A DNA stretch of 24,122 nt from the NCBI GenBank assembly GCA_964634675.1, contig CAZWLH010000016.1, forward strand, positions 1 through 24,122, read 5' to 3'. Shown piece after piece: positions 7,096-15,755 of this stretch. This stretch comes from UMGS172 sp964634675 (GTDB lineage Bacteria > Bacillota > Clostridia > Oscillospirales > Acutalibacteraceae). Position 1 is the stretch's first letter; each line of letters starts with the position of its first letter. The notes below the pieces were generated by a model that had not been told where the DNA came from, did not search any database, and worked only from the letters and a program-made list of their open reading frames with translations. The position numbers were made by a program, and so were the translations under genes.

Positions 7096-8529
7096 GTGAA
7101 ATATATAAGACATATTATACCGCTGCTCGGCATTTCAATAGTCACGGTCTTTATTTTTCAGCTGTTTTATATAAATATAACCGGCTATGAGGAAGAACGC
7201 TGTTGGAACGAGCTGCAAACAACGGTAGCCGACCTGAACAAGGAAATAAAAATCAAATTCACCGACGAAATATCGAAGCTTCACCTGATCGAAACGATAA
7301 TGGAGAATACCGACGACGAAGCATACTCCGATATGTCTTATCTCCACATAGACAAGGTTCAGCCGGGCACGATGTTCACGCGAATCGACGTTTTATATCC
7401 CGATAACACACTGCTTTCAAACGGAAAACTGCACGAAATAACCGAAGACCTTTCCTTCGATACGATAAAAACAAAGGGCGAATATCTGACCGAGCGCAAA
7501 ACAGATTTTATGAACAACAAGCCCTGTCTCTACTATGTATTGCCTATCACCAAGCAGGAAGAGATAGTCTCGGTGCTCATCGGTGTTATCGATTGCGACA
7601 CGCTTAATGAGCTCTTCTCCCCTGTTCTTTACAACGGCAATGCGAATATATGTATAATCGACTCAAATAACGGCAACTATATCGTGGATAATTGGCACTC
7701 CGAGCTCGGAAATATGTATTCAATGGATGATCGCGAGCTGCTGCCCGAATTTGCCGGAACGAATTTCAAGGAAGAGATCAAAAACCTAAAAAGCGGTCCA
7801 ATCGGCTTTGTTTCCAAAACCGTCGGCTCGGATATTTATATGTATTATGCGCCGACCGGTGTTTTCGGATGGGAAACCGCCGTTTTCACAAACGAAAATG
7901 TTCTCTTTTCAAATTTACTGTTACTCAGAAAAAGGTTTATCATTGCCGGTGCTGTCGAGCTTATACTTTTGATAATTTACTGCCTTTGGAACATATGGCT
8001 TATCCGCCGCCTGCAAAAAGCCAATAAGGAGATAAAAGGAAAACAGGAGCGCTTGGAGTTTTTGAGCTACCGTGACATACTCACCTCACTGTTCAACCGT
8101 CACAAGTACCTTGAAATGCTTTCCGAGTATATCAAAGCTCCGCCGCAAAATGTCGGTGTCGCATATATCGACCTGAACGGTTTGAAACAGATAAACGACT
8201 CCTCCTCACACGAAGCCGGTGACCAATACATATGCAACACGGCCAATGCTCTGCGCCTGTTCTTTGAAGATCACTGCTACCGGAGCGGCGGTGACGAATT
8301 TGTCATTATTTCGACCGACACCGATCAAGCGGACTTCAATGACAGAATCGAAAAGCTGAAAGCCAGAACAGATGAGCTTAAAGTAAGCCTTTCTATCGGT
8401 TATTTATGGCGAGAAAGCTGTGACGATATAACCGAAATGCTGAGCACTGCCGAAAAGGATATGTACAAGGTAAAGCGTGAATATTACAAAACACAAAATG
8501 CCGAAGATCTGAAGCATTGCAAAAACTGA
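7096..8529 (+). CDS. Membrane diguanylate cyclase with extracytoplasmic Cache-like sensor
   Basis: This 477-aa protein would make c-di-GMP from two GTP. TM1 is about residues 7-28. An extracytoplasmic region (about 30-275) resembles a double Cache sensor, with the stretch CLYYVLPITKQEEIVSVLIG and a later MYYAPTGVFGWETAVF typical of it. TM2 is about 280-302, followed by a short coiled linker and the GGDEF domain (about 330-465). The catalytic motif GGDEF is intact at 398-402, and DILTSLFNR and DLNGLKQIND match the domain start and nucleotide-binding region. The inhibitory I-site has Phe in place of the Arg of RxxD, so product feedback is probably absent. GTG start with GAGGA seven nt upstream. 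It converges on the phosphodiesterase gene and is the only plus-strand gene. Confidence 0.92.
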   Translation: MKYIRHIIPLLGISIVTVFIFQLFYINITGYEEERCWNELQTTVADLNKEIKIKFTDEISKLHLIETIMENTDDEAYSDMSYLHIDKVQPGTMFTRIDVLYPDNTLLSNGKLHEITEDLSFDTIKTKGEYLTERKTDFMNNKPCLYYVLPITKQEEIVSVLIGVIDCDTLNELFSPVLYNGNANICIIDSNNGNYIVDNWHSELGNMYSMDDRELLPEFAGTNFKEEIKNLKSGPIGFVSKTVGSDIYMYYAPTGVFGWETAVFTNENVLFSNLLLLRKRFIIAGAVELILLIIYCLWNIWLIRRLQKANKEIKGKQERLEFLSYRDILTSLFNRHKYLEMLSEYIKAPPQNVGVAYIDLNGLKQINDSSSHEAGDQYICNTANALRLFFEDHCYRSGGDEFVIISTDTDQADFNDRIEKLKARTDELKVSLSIGYLWRESCDDITEMLSTAEKDMYKVKREYYKTQNAEDLKHCKN

Positions 8530-8533
8530 ACAA

Positions 8534-8579
8534 AACACCCGACAAAGGCTTGTATTTAACCTTTATCGGGTGTTTTTTT
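8534..8579. terminator. Bidirectional terminator between converging c-di-GMP genes
   Basis: A 15-bp stem with one mismatch pairs 8534-8548 with 8560-8574 around an 11-nt loop and runs into seven T on the plus strand. On the minus strand it follows the stop of the phosphodiesterase gene, with a weaker T-run. It ends both the 7096 gene and the eight-gene operon. Confidence 0.9.
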
Positions 8580-10518
8580 ACTGTATTTTGCTCGATGTTT
8601 TTTCTAAATTCGACAGAAGAAATTTCTCACATTCGGATATCGGAAGAACCCTCGAGTGATAGAAGCCCTGCATCATATCGCAATCAATGCCCTTAAGCAT
8701 CAAAAGCTGCTCTTCTGTTTCGATGCCCTCACAGACTACCTTTGCACCGGCATTGTGCACAAGCGAAATAATATCACTCATCATTTGTCTGCGGTGCTCG
8801 GTAACGCAGGAAATAATAAAGCTTCTATCGATTTTCACAATATCGATAACATTATCATAAATATCCGCAAAGCTTGAGAATCCTGCACCCATATCGTCAA
8901 TAGCGACCTTAAAGCCAAGGCTTGAAAGACGCTTGATGTTATCGGAAACGGTCTTGGAATTGACGCTCAAAACATCTTCTGTCACTTCAATAACCAATCT
9001 GCTTCGGTCGAAATCATATCCTGCGGCTATTTCACACAGTCGATCGACAAAGGTCGGATCCGAAACCGAAAGACGTGTGAAATTACAGGTGATAAACAGC
9101 TTATCAAACGGTGGCTTGTTCCACGCTTCAAGCTGACGGCAAACCTTTTCGAAAACGCCGTAGTCGTGCTCGACTATCTTGCCTGTTTTACTCAAAATGT
9201 CGATATATTCGTGCGGCTTAAGCAGTCCGTAAAGACTGTTTTGCCAACGGGACAAGGCCTCAGCTCCGCAAAATCTGCCGGTTTTTCCGTCGCAGATAAA
9301 CTGAAGATATATTTTGAATTCACCGTTCTTCAAAGCATCGTCGGACTGCAAGGCAAGATCCTCTGCCCTCTTGTTTTCGTCGCTCAGGGCTTTACTGCCG
9401 ATATGATACTTCAATCCGTTGGCTTCGGCGTAAATATACCCCTGCTTCGCATTAAAGAGAGCCGTTTCGGCATCTGCACCCAAGTGATCGCAAAGCCGAC
9501 AGTAGCCTGCCTTAAACAAACCGCTAAGTGATTTTGAAAACTCGGAAATATACGAATTCACACCGTCGACTACCGCCTCTGTCCTTTCCTCGGCAATAGC
9601 GGCGTTTTCGGCCTGCAAAAGCAACGCAAAGCAGCCGCTTTCGAGATGTGAAACATACTCCCGGTCATTTAGCATCAAATTAAGCTTGTTTGCTGCATAT
9701 TTGTCGATATCCGACGGCATAAGACCGCTTTGGTGTCCTTCATAGACTGCGGCATTAAAGGCAAGCAAAATCACCGTATAAAGACTCTTCGCCTGTTCGC
9801 TTATCAGTTCGTCATAGCAATAGCCGTAATAATCCGCATTGCCGACACCTGTCGATAAGTCGATAAGTCGATTCATCGCTTGTTTTTTCCGCTTTTTCTT
9901 AATTACAACGGCAATTACGACACCCACGGCAATCAGCAAAACGGCAACCGTTACCGCCGAAACGATCAGTATTTTTTTCAAATAGCGAAGGTTATTCTTC
10001 TTGGCAGTTTCGATAATATATCCCGTTTTCTCGGACTCATTGATTTCGGATAAAGCGTCTATGATCTCCGACTTTATATCCTCATCGATTATATCTGTAA
10101 AGCCGATGCGGTAATCTACCGTCTCTTCCCCGTTTTGAACGGTTATGACCGATACTGTCTCGATCTCACCGAAACCGAATTCGTCATCCGCCAAAGCGGT
10201 GACCATCTCAACCTGACGGTTTTTATAAAGGCTTTTTCTTCGGTCGTGGCTACCGGCCGAAATATATGTGAAGGATATACCTGTCTTTTTTGATATCTCA
10301 TTCAATATATCGGGGAAAAGTCCCTTATAGCTTTCGGTCTCACGGTCATAGTATTCGATAGGGTATCGGTCGGAACTTCCGGCAACAAATACCGTATCCG
10401 CCCTTCCGCCTCCCGTACTTTCGGTGAACACCTCGGCAAATGCGGCGGTGCATAACATAACAAGCGATAAAACGGTTACGGCACAGGCTGAAATTATGCG
10501 TTTAAAGCTCTTACTCAT
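8578..10518 (-). CDS. c-di-GMP phosphodiesterase: solute-binding-like sensor, degenerate GGDEF, EAL
   Basis: The 646-aa protein has a signal peptide (cleavage after AFA, about residue 28) and a short extracytoplasmic segment resembling the first lobe of a family 3 solute-binding protein (about 40-115). A TM helix (about 182-208), a degenerate GGDEF domain (about 215-375) and an EAL domain (about 390-640) follow. GGDEF is replaced by ESGCF, so cyclase activity is not expected. The EAL residues are all present: Glu420 in AEALSRW, Asn479, Glu511, Asp541 and Asp542 in AIDDMGAGFSSF, Lys562, Glu597 and Gln617. It should therefore hydrolyse c-di-GMP to pGpG. It is the last gene of the operon and overlaps the coiled-coil gene by 8 bp, which suggests translational coupling. 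Predicted role: signal removal after the operon is switched on. Confidence 0.93.
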   Translation of the reverse strand: MSKSFKRIISACAVTVLSLVMLCTAAFAEVFTESTGGGRADTVFVAGSSDRYPIEYYDRETESYKGLFPDILNEISKKTGISFTYISAGSHDRRKSLYKNRQVEMVTALADDEFGFGEIETVSVITVQNGEETVDYRIGFTDIIDEDIKSEIIDALSEINESEKTGYIIETAKKNNLRYLKKILIVSAVTVAVLLIAVGVVIAVVIKKKRKKQAMNRLIDLSTGVGNADYYGYCYDELISEQAKSLYTVILLAFNAAVYEGHQSGLMPSDIDKYAANKLNLMLNDREYVSHLESGCFALLLQAENAAIAEERTEAVVDGVNSYISEFSKSLSGLFKAGYCRLCDHLGADAETALFNAKQGYIYAEANGLKYHIGSKALSDENKRAEDLALQSDDALKNGEFKIYLQFICDGKTGRFCGAEALSRWQNSLYGLLKPHEYIDILSKTGKIVEHDYGVFEKVCRQLEAWNKPPFDKLFITCNFTRLSVSDPTFVDRLCEIAAGYDFDRSRLVIEVTEDVLSVNSKTVSDNIKRLSSLGFKVAIDDMGAGFSSFADIYDNVIDIVKIDRSFIISCVTEHRRQMMSDIISLVHNAGAKVVCEGIETEEQLLMLKGIDCDMMQGFYHSRVLPISECEKFLLSNLEKTSSKIQ

Positions 10519-11065
10519 GAGACTTGCATTCCAATGCCGAAATATCGCTCTCGACCTTTTTCAGCTCGTCCCTTGTTCTTTCAAGTATCGAATTTATCGC
10601 TTTTCCGATTTCCGAAACATTCTGCGAATACTCTGCCAAGCGCTTGGTCTCGGCCTCGTTTATAAGACGGTTTTGCAGCTTGAATGCTTCATTTTCTGCA
10701 ACCGCCTTTTCTTTGAGCGTCACCGCAAAAGCCCTTGCTTCGCTGAGTATCTCAGCCACCTCGGTCTCGACCTTTTGCTTTGCTTCAAAATCGTTTTTTA
10801 TGCTCTCGTTCTGTGCTTTAAGCTCGGCAATGAGTGCCTCTGCTTCCGAAATCTGCTTTTTAAGAGCATCATTATCGGTCTCAAGAGCGGTCAACCTGTT
10901 GTTAAGCTCTTCGTTTTTCTGTGCAAGCTCGGCAAGCTGAGTATTCTTTTCTCGCTTTGCCTCGTCTACCTTTACAGAGCACAAGCGGTTAAGCTCGGCA
11001 ATATACTCAAATACGCTGCTGCGGTTGAAGCCGAACAGGCTTCTTTTTAAATCCTTCAGTTCCAT
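10511..11065 (-). CDS. DivIVA-like coiled-coil protein
   Basis: This is a 184-aa, charged, almost wholly helical protein. The first 25 residues (LKRSLFGFNRSSVFEYIAEL) resemble the membrane-binding N-terminal motif of DivIVA/GpsB proteins. Residues 30-115 form a long heptad-rich coiled coil (AQKNEELNNRLTALETDN and after), and a second helical part follows. DivIVA family members bind negatively curved membrane and recruit partners to poles or septa. Here it lies between the GT2 synthase and the c-di-GMP phosphodiesterase, so a scaffold that places the synthesis machinery is plausible. Its AGGAGG box overlaps the stop codon of the GT2 gene (TAGGAGG). A generic coiled-coil protein is the alternative. 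Confidence 0.6.
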   Translation of the reverse strand: MELKDLKRSLFGFNRSSVFEYIAELNRLCSVKVDEAKREKNTQLAELAQKNEELNNRLTALETDNDALKKQISEAEALIAELKAQNESIKNDFEAKQKVETEVAEILSEARAFAVTLKEKAVAENEAFKLQNRLINEAETKRLAEYSQNVSEIGKAINSILERTRDELKKVESDISALECKSHE

Positions 11066-11075
11066 AAATTGCCTC

Positions 11076-12479
11076 CTATTTGAAATTGATTTTTTTACGT
11101 TCTATTCTTCCCCACTGCATTTTCTTTTTTCTGTAACCTATAAAGGCGGTTGCCCTGACCCATGCCATAACGAATCTCAGACAGGTTATTTCGAAAACGC
11201 AAAGGAAGCCGGCCTTTAAGGCATCTCTTACGGTCACCTTCAAATTCGAGGTATACATTCTCGAAAAGAAGGCTGTAAGCGACAGAATACTGCCGAATAC
11301 GGCATAAATAAGAAAAAACAGTATCATAAACGGCATGTTTATCAGGTCAACGCAAAATGCAAGAACCATTGTAAACACGCCGAATATTTCAATAAACGGA
11401 GATAAAAGCTCATAAATCAGAAAATATAGATACGATATAAAGCTTACCGCTCCGAACTTTCGGTTGAGCAGCATTTTTCTGTGCTTTACCATTGTTTGGA
11501 AAAGGCCTAAGTGCCACCGCTTACGTTGTTTTCTCAAATCGCCGAGCTTTTCGGGAGCCTGTGTCCAGCATATGGCATCGGTCGCATAGCAAATGCAGTA
11601 ATCCATATTATTCATACGGCAGTATTCGTGAAGCTTTACAACAAGCTCCATATCCTCGCCCATTGTTTTGCTGTCATAGCCGCCTGCCGCTATGACAACG
11701 TCCTTTTTAAAAAGTCCGAACGCACCCGAAATGATCAGTGAACCGTTGAACTTGTCGAAAAGTATCCTCGATGCCAAAAAAGAGCGGTCATACTCAAGCA
11801 CCTGCATTGCGGCAATAACGTTTTTCGGCAATCTGTATTTCTTAACACGGCAGTTTTCAAGCTCAACATCGTTTGAAAGCCTGACAAGTCCTCCGACCGC
11901 AACAACGTTTTTCCTCTGCAAGACCGGCTCGGTTATATTCTTAAGCGAATCGTACTGTAATACCGAATCGGCATCCATACATATAAAATAAGGATAGTTC
12001 GCCGCATTTATTCCCATATTCAAAGCATCGGCCTTGCCGCCGTTTTTCTTTCTGATGACCGTCAGCGGAACCTTGGTCTCGTGCGTTTCATAAATAAATT
12101 CCTCGGGCTGACAGCTTATCTGCCGCCTTATCGGACGCTGCACCGGATGCATATTGAAGGCGTTGATGACATCCTGTGAGGTATTGTCCTTAGAGCCGTC
12201 GTCAACCACGATTATCTCATAAAGCCTGTAATCGAGCTGAAGCAGTGATTTCACCGTTTCAACAACCGTTACCTCCTCGTTATAGGCGGGTACGACAATG
12301 GTTATCGGAACGAAATAGTCGTTTGGCAAAATATTTTTCAGCCGCTTTTGGCGGTGTATTCTGTAAAGCTCGGATGAGCCGACCAATACCGACAGAAACA
12401 AAAACGTCGAATATCCTATTAAATATATTATGAAAAAGACACCGACTGCTTCCAAAAACAAATGAATATATCCCGTCAT
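11076..12479 (-). CDS. Processive membrane glycosyltransferase, family GT2 (PgaC/BcsA-like)
   Basis: The 467-aa protein has an N-terminal TM helix (about 8-34), a cytoplasmic GT-A domain and about four C-terminal TM segments (about 340-440). The motifs of processive inverting GT2 enzymes are in order: VPAYNEE (64-70), VVDDGS with Asp93-Asp94, the metal-binding DAD (169-171), GED (274-276, catalytic base) and QRKRW (318-322, acceptor and translocation motif). It should polymerise a UDP-sugar and extrude the chain; PNAG-like, hyaluronan-like or beta-glucan-like products cannot be told apart here. No PilZ domain is visible, so c-di-GMP control would be at RNA level or through a partner. It overlaps the HEAT gene by 4 bp (ATGA) and has AAAGGAG upstream. 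Confidence 0.9.
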   Translation of the reverse strand: MTGYIHLFLEAVGVFFIIYLIGYSTFLFLSVLVGSSELYRIHRQKRLKNILPNDYFVPITIVVPAYNEEVTVVETVKSLLQLDYRLYEIIVVDDGSKDNTSQDVINAFNMHPVQRPIRRQISCQPEEFIYETHETKVPLTVIRKKNGGKADALNMGINAANYPYFICMDADSVLQYDSLKNITEPVLQRKNVVAVGGLVRLSNDVELENCRVKKYRLPKNVIAAMQVLEYDRSFLASRILFDKFNGSLIISGAFGLFKKDVVIAAGGYDSKTMGEDMELVVKLHEYCRMNNMDYCICYATDAICWTQAPEKLGDLRKQRKRWHLGLFQTMVKHRKMLLNRKFGAVSFISYLYFLIYELLSPFIEIFGVFTMVLAFCVDLINMPFMILFFLIYAVFGSILSLTAFFSRMYTSNLKVTVRDALKAGFLCVFEITCLRFVMAWVRATAFIGYRKKKMQWGRIERKKINFK

Positions 12480-13576
12480 ACGGCAGTCGCGCTCCTTTCA
12501 TTACATTCAAGCCTGTATCTCAATATTTCGGCGGCATAACGGTCCTCACCGTCAAGTATGTCGGCAAGCTGCGAATAGGTAACACCGAGCCGCTCGAGAC
12601 TTTCGGCCGAATTGAAGCGGATGTACCAATTTTGGCTGTAAAGATTGCTTTTCAGCAGCTCAACCGATCTTTCACCGGGGTATATCGCAAGTGCCGTAGA
12701 GGCAATGGCAGAATACTGCCATTTTTCGGCATCCTTCTCTGCAGCCAGCCTGCAAAGCTCGTCATATGCATCGTCATAGCGGTATTTTCCCAAATACCTT
12801 ATGGCACAATACCTTATTTCATCGTTCTGAGTTTTATCACAAAGAACCGAAAAGGCAAATTCTTTATAATCAGCCGAGGAAAATCTTATATAATTGAACA
12901 GATTGACCCGCATTTCGACCGAAAAACCGTCAAAGCATTCAATCAATTTTCCGTCGAGCTCACTTGTGCTTCCGGCGAAATTCAAAAGGCCGTCGCTAAT
13001 CAACTTGCCGTGATAAAAAAGCTCACTTCTGTCGATTTTTTGCAATGCTCTTATGACACATTCACTGTCACCTGTTGTATAAAGAGCCTGCATTGCGTTC
13101 TCGCGGCAATATATACTCGGTTCATCGAGCATACCGATCAGCATCTCTGTGACAGAGGGAAAGGCTCTGAAGGATATCAAGCGGTATTTTTTTATTATAT
13201 AAAGAAAATAAGCCGCTTCGATCTTAGCTTTTCCGCAGTATGAGCCGCAAAGCGATATAAGCACACTGTCAAGCTCGGTCAAATAATTCTTAATGGTCTC
13301 GGGATCGTTCACATAGGCCTGCTCAAGCATTTTATCGAAGGCCGACATATTGCCGATTCTCTTAAGCGTCTTCGAAAGATACTTTTTATGCTCGGCTTCG
13401 CAGTGCTCACCGTTCTTGATCCTTTCGATCTGCTCTTCGACACGCAATGCGAAATCCCGACTCACACGCTCGGTTCTTTTGTCCTTTTTTTTAAGGACAA
13501 TTGCTGTCACTATATTGAAAACGATCATCGAAAAGCATACGAAAAGATATACATATATCATTATTTCGACACTCAT
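12476..13576 (-). CDS. Membrane-anchored HEAT-repeat protein
   Basis: This 366-aa protein has one N-terminal TM helix (about 4-27), a basic segment, then a cytoplasmic alpha-helical repeat region. Units such as SIYCRENAMQALYTTGD, EIRYCAIRYLGKYRYDDA and NWYIRFNSAESLERLGV are typical of HEAT/armadillo-like repeats. No catalytic motif is visible. HEAT proteins are protein-binding scaffolds, and the tight 4-bp overlap with the GT2 gene suggests it is an accessory subunit of the synthase. Its ATG shares one base with the preceding stop (TAATG), with GGGGAG upstream. Function otherwise unknown. Confidence 0.75.
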   Translation of the reverse strand: MSVEIMIYVYLFVCFSMIVFNIVTAIVLKKKDKRTERVSRDFALRVEEQIERIKNGEHCEAEHKKYLSKTLKRIGNMSAFDKMLEQAYVNDPETIKNYLTELDSVLISLCGSYCGKAKIEAAYFLYIIKKYRLISFRAFPSVTEMLIGMLDEPSIYCRENAMQALYTTGDSECVIRALQKIDRSELFYHGKLISDGLLNFAGSTSELDGKLIECFDGFSVEMRVNLFNYIRFSSADYKEFAFSVLCDKTQNDEIRYCAIRYLGKYRYDDAYDELCRLAAEKDAEKWQYSAIASTALAIYPGERSVELLKSNLYSQNWYIRFNSAESLERLGVTYSQLADILDGEDRYAAEILRYRLECNERSATAV

Positions 13577-15744
13577 TAAGTATTATCTCCCCATACCTCT
13601 TTGATAATATAATATGAGCTTTTCAAGCGCTCATGGCAAGTGACATCGTTACCCCAAGGTTCAAGTTCAAATGAGCAGAGCTCGGTGCGGTTGCCACTGC
13701 CGTCGGTCACACCGACGTACATCTTATCTATTTCGATAAATTCGATACCGTACTTTTCATAATAGTCATCGTGTATCATCATTTCGGACGGATCACCGAA
13801 ATTAAGCATCTGCCACGGAATTTTCAGCTCGATATAATCGCCGCTCGCACAAAAATCGGCCAAAGAATTGAAATTTTCACTTTCGGGATTGGCATTTCCG
13901 TAGGTGAGCTTACCTGTTTCAAAGGTCAGTGCCAGACTTTCGTCGTCACGCGCCGTCGTTATCTCTTTTTTGTGAAGTATAAGGTCAATATTTTTAAAGA
14001 GTGACGAAGCCTTATCGGGAATGTTGCCCGTCTCATATGTATTGAATTTATAGATCTCGGTCGAGTATGTCGAACGCAGAGCCTCATAACGCTCCTGAAC
14101 CATAACACGGCTGTTATCGGCACCGTTCAGCACAACAAGAAAATCCGCCGCACGGTCAAACTTCAGATCGAAGTTCTCACAATAGTTACTGCCAGTTTTT
14201 TGCGTTGTGTCTATCGGCAGATAAAGGGTATCGTTTTCAAAATCGAGTCCCTCCTTGTGAATCAAAAAATAGATGTATTTTTCATCATATTTCATCGAGA
14301 CCGACATACCGCCATTAACGGTGCAGGGCGAAGTGTCACTCCATTCCGAAATATCGCCGTCGACATAACAGACCGAGCGTTCATCACCTGGGTCAAAGGT
14401 CATTATTCCGAAAAACTGCTCGTTGGTCTGATAATCCGACCAATAAGGATTTCTTTTCAAATCGACAGAATGAAGCGTGTTCCAGGTTCTTTTAAACCAT
14501 TCGTCCTGCCAGGAGAAAATACAGCTTCCGGCACACCCTGCCGCCTTTATATCCTTATAGCATTCGACAAGCGCATAACCCTGCTCGGTTTCGGTCATGG
14601 CACCTTGGTTTCTGCCGGTATTGACATCTATATGAGCCATCGCTCTTGAAGTCGGTATTCCGAATTCCGATATAACGACCGGCACCGAATGGTGCTTTAC
14701 AAGCATCGACAGATAAGCGTAATATGTATTAAGCTTTCCGTCCTCGGTTTTACATTCGTTTTCATCAATACCGTAAACCGACCAGTCGGATATATATGTA
14801 AGATAATCCGGAAAATAAGGATAAACGTGATACGATGCAAAATGGCCCGATTTGAAGCTTTCGGTCGGAAGAATGTTTTCGACATTGACCGATGCGACCT
14901 TTTTGACTACCGCAGTATCAATGGTCGGATAATCGAACGGGTCGGTCGTCGGCCAATTTGCAAAGGCGATGAGCCTCTGATGGCCGTAACGATTGGTTTC
15001 ATATTCGGTCAGCTTGTCGGCAACCCTTGTAAGCATAGCCTCAAAAGCCGAAGCCGTGGGTGAAGTATAAAAATACTTTCCGCTGTAATTGCGGATCTCT
15101 TCATCGTCTCTGTACTCATCGTCGGTATAAGCGACAACCAAGTCTTCCCACTCAACGCCCAAAATATAGCCGATGACCCACGGCGAAATATCATTCAAAT
15201 AGCTGCCGTGACCTGCACTTGCCACCTTGCCGAGACTAAGCTTACGCTTGCCGTGAATTATATCGACCATTGTTTTGCAGTCGGTCAGGAAGGTATCGTA
15301 AAAATCCTCGTGATATGCATCCTTATAGGAGTTCATAACGTGGTCGTTGACCCAAACTCCGTGCAGAAGATAGAGCGGATTTTCCCTGCCGCTGTTATAT
15401 TCGTAAAAGGCCTCATAAAACGGCTGCGACTGTATCGTATAGATGCGCACGGTATTTACGCCCATTTCCTGCATCAGGCCGAACCATCTTTTATAGGTTT
15501 CCATGTCAATGTTAAACTCGGTCGACCATTCACCGGGATATCCAGAACCCAGATCGACGCCCTTTATTTCAAAGGGCGCAAACTCACCGTCTTGCTTCAG
15601 CAGTATCTCCTTGCCCTCGGTCTTGACATTCACCGAAAGCTCCGGAGTGAAAAACGGCAGATAAAGTCCCATATAATAAAAGGTATAATTGAAAATCAGC
15701 CCAACGGTAACAATAGAAATAACGGTTATTATATACTTTTTCAT
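13576..15744 (-). CDS. Membrane-anchored TIM-barrel glycosidase-like protein with CBM9/DOMON-like C-terminus
   Basis: The 722-aa protein has an N-terminal TM anchor (about 4-28). An extracytoplasmic beta/alpha-barrel of clan GH-A type (about 55-430) begins at GVDLGSGYPGEWSTEF. The nucleophile is probably Glu360 in VVISEFGIPT, and FSWQDEW resembles strand 8. The acid/base candidate is Glu198 in GYILGVEWED, which lacks the usual Asn before Glu. A beta-sandwich region (about 455-705), starting YVDGDISEWSD, looks like CBM9/DOMON-type sugar-binding domains. ATG 15744 (MKKYIITV) is chosen over an upstream in-frame start because GGGGAC/GGAG precedes it and the CotH gene ends 11 bp earlier. It may trim, transfer or release the polymer made by the operon, as glycosidases do in other exopolysaccharide loci. 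Confidence 0.78.
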   Translation of the reverse strand: MKKYIITVISIVTVGLIFNYTFYYMGLYLPFFTPELSVNVKTEGKEILLKQDGEFAPFEIKGVDLGSGYPGEWSTEFNIDMETYKRWFGLMQEMGVNTVRIYTIQSQPFYEAFYEYNSGRENPLYLLHGVWVNDHVMNSYKDAYHEDFYDTFLTDCKTMVDIIHGKRKLSLGKVASAGHGSYLNDISPWVIGYILGVEWEDLVVAYTDDEYRDDEEIRNYSGKYFYTSPTASAFEAMLTRVADKLTEYETNRYGHQRLIAFANWPTTDPFDYPTIDTAVVKKVASVNVENILPTESFKSGHFASYHVYPYFPDYLTYISDWSVYGIDENECKTEDGKLNTYYAYLSMLVKHHSVPVVISEFGIPTSRAMAHIDVNTGRNQGAMTETEQGYALVECYKDIKAAGCAGSCIFSWQDEWFKRTWNTLHSVDLKRNPYWSDYQTNEQFFGIMTFDPGDERSVCYVDGDISEWSDTSPCTVNGGMSVSMKYDEKYIYFLIHKEGLDFENDTLYLPIDTTQKTGSNYCENFDLKFDRAADFLVVLNGADNSRVMVQERYEALRSTYSTEIYKFNTYETGNIPDKASSLFKNIDLILHKKEITTARDDESLALTFETGKLTYGNANPESENFNSLADFCASGDYIELKIPWQMLNFGDPSEMMIHDDYYEKYGIEFIEIDKMYVGVTDGSGNRTELCSFELEPWGNDVTCHERLKSSYYIIKEVWGDNT

Positions 15745-15755
15745 TCTCCGTCCCC

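Noticed and set aside
9138..9164. A plus-strand GGCAAACC...CGAAAACGCC stretch that looks like the start of a second GEMM riboswitch.
   Set aside because: It is inside the EAL coding region on the opposite strand and lacks the downstream GGGACGCAAAG block and any terminator.
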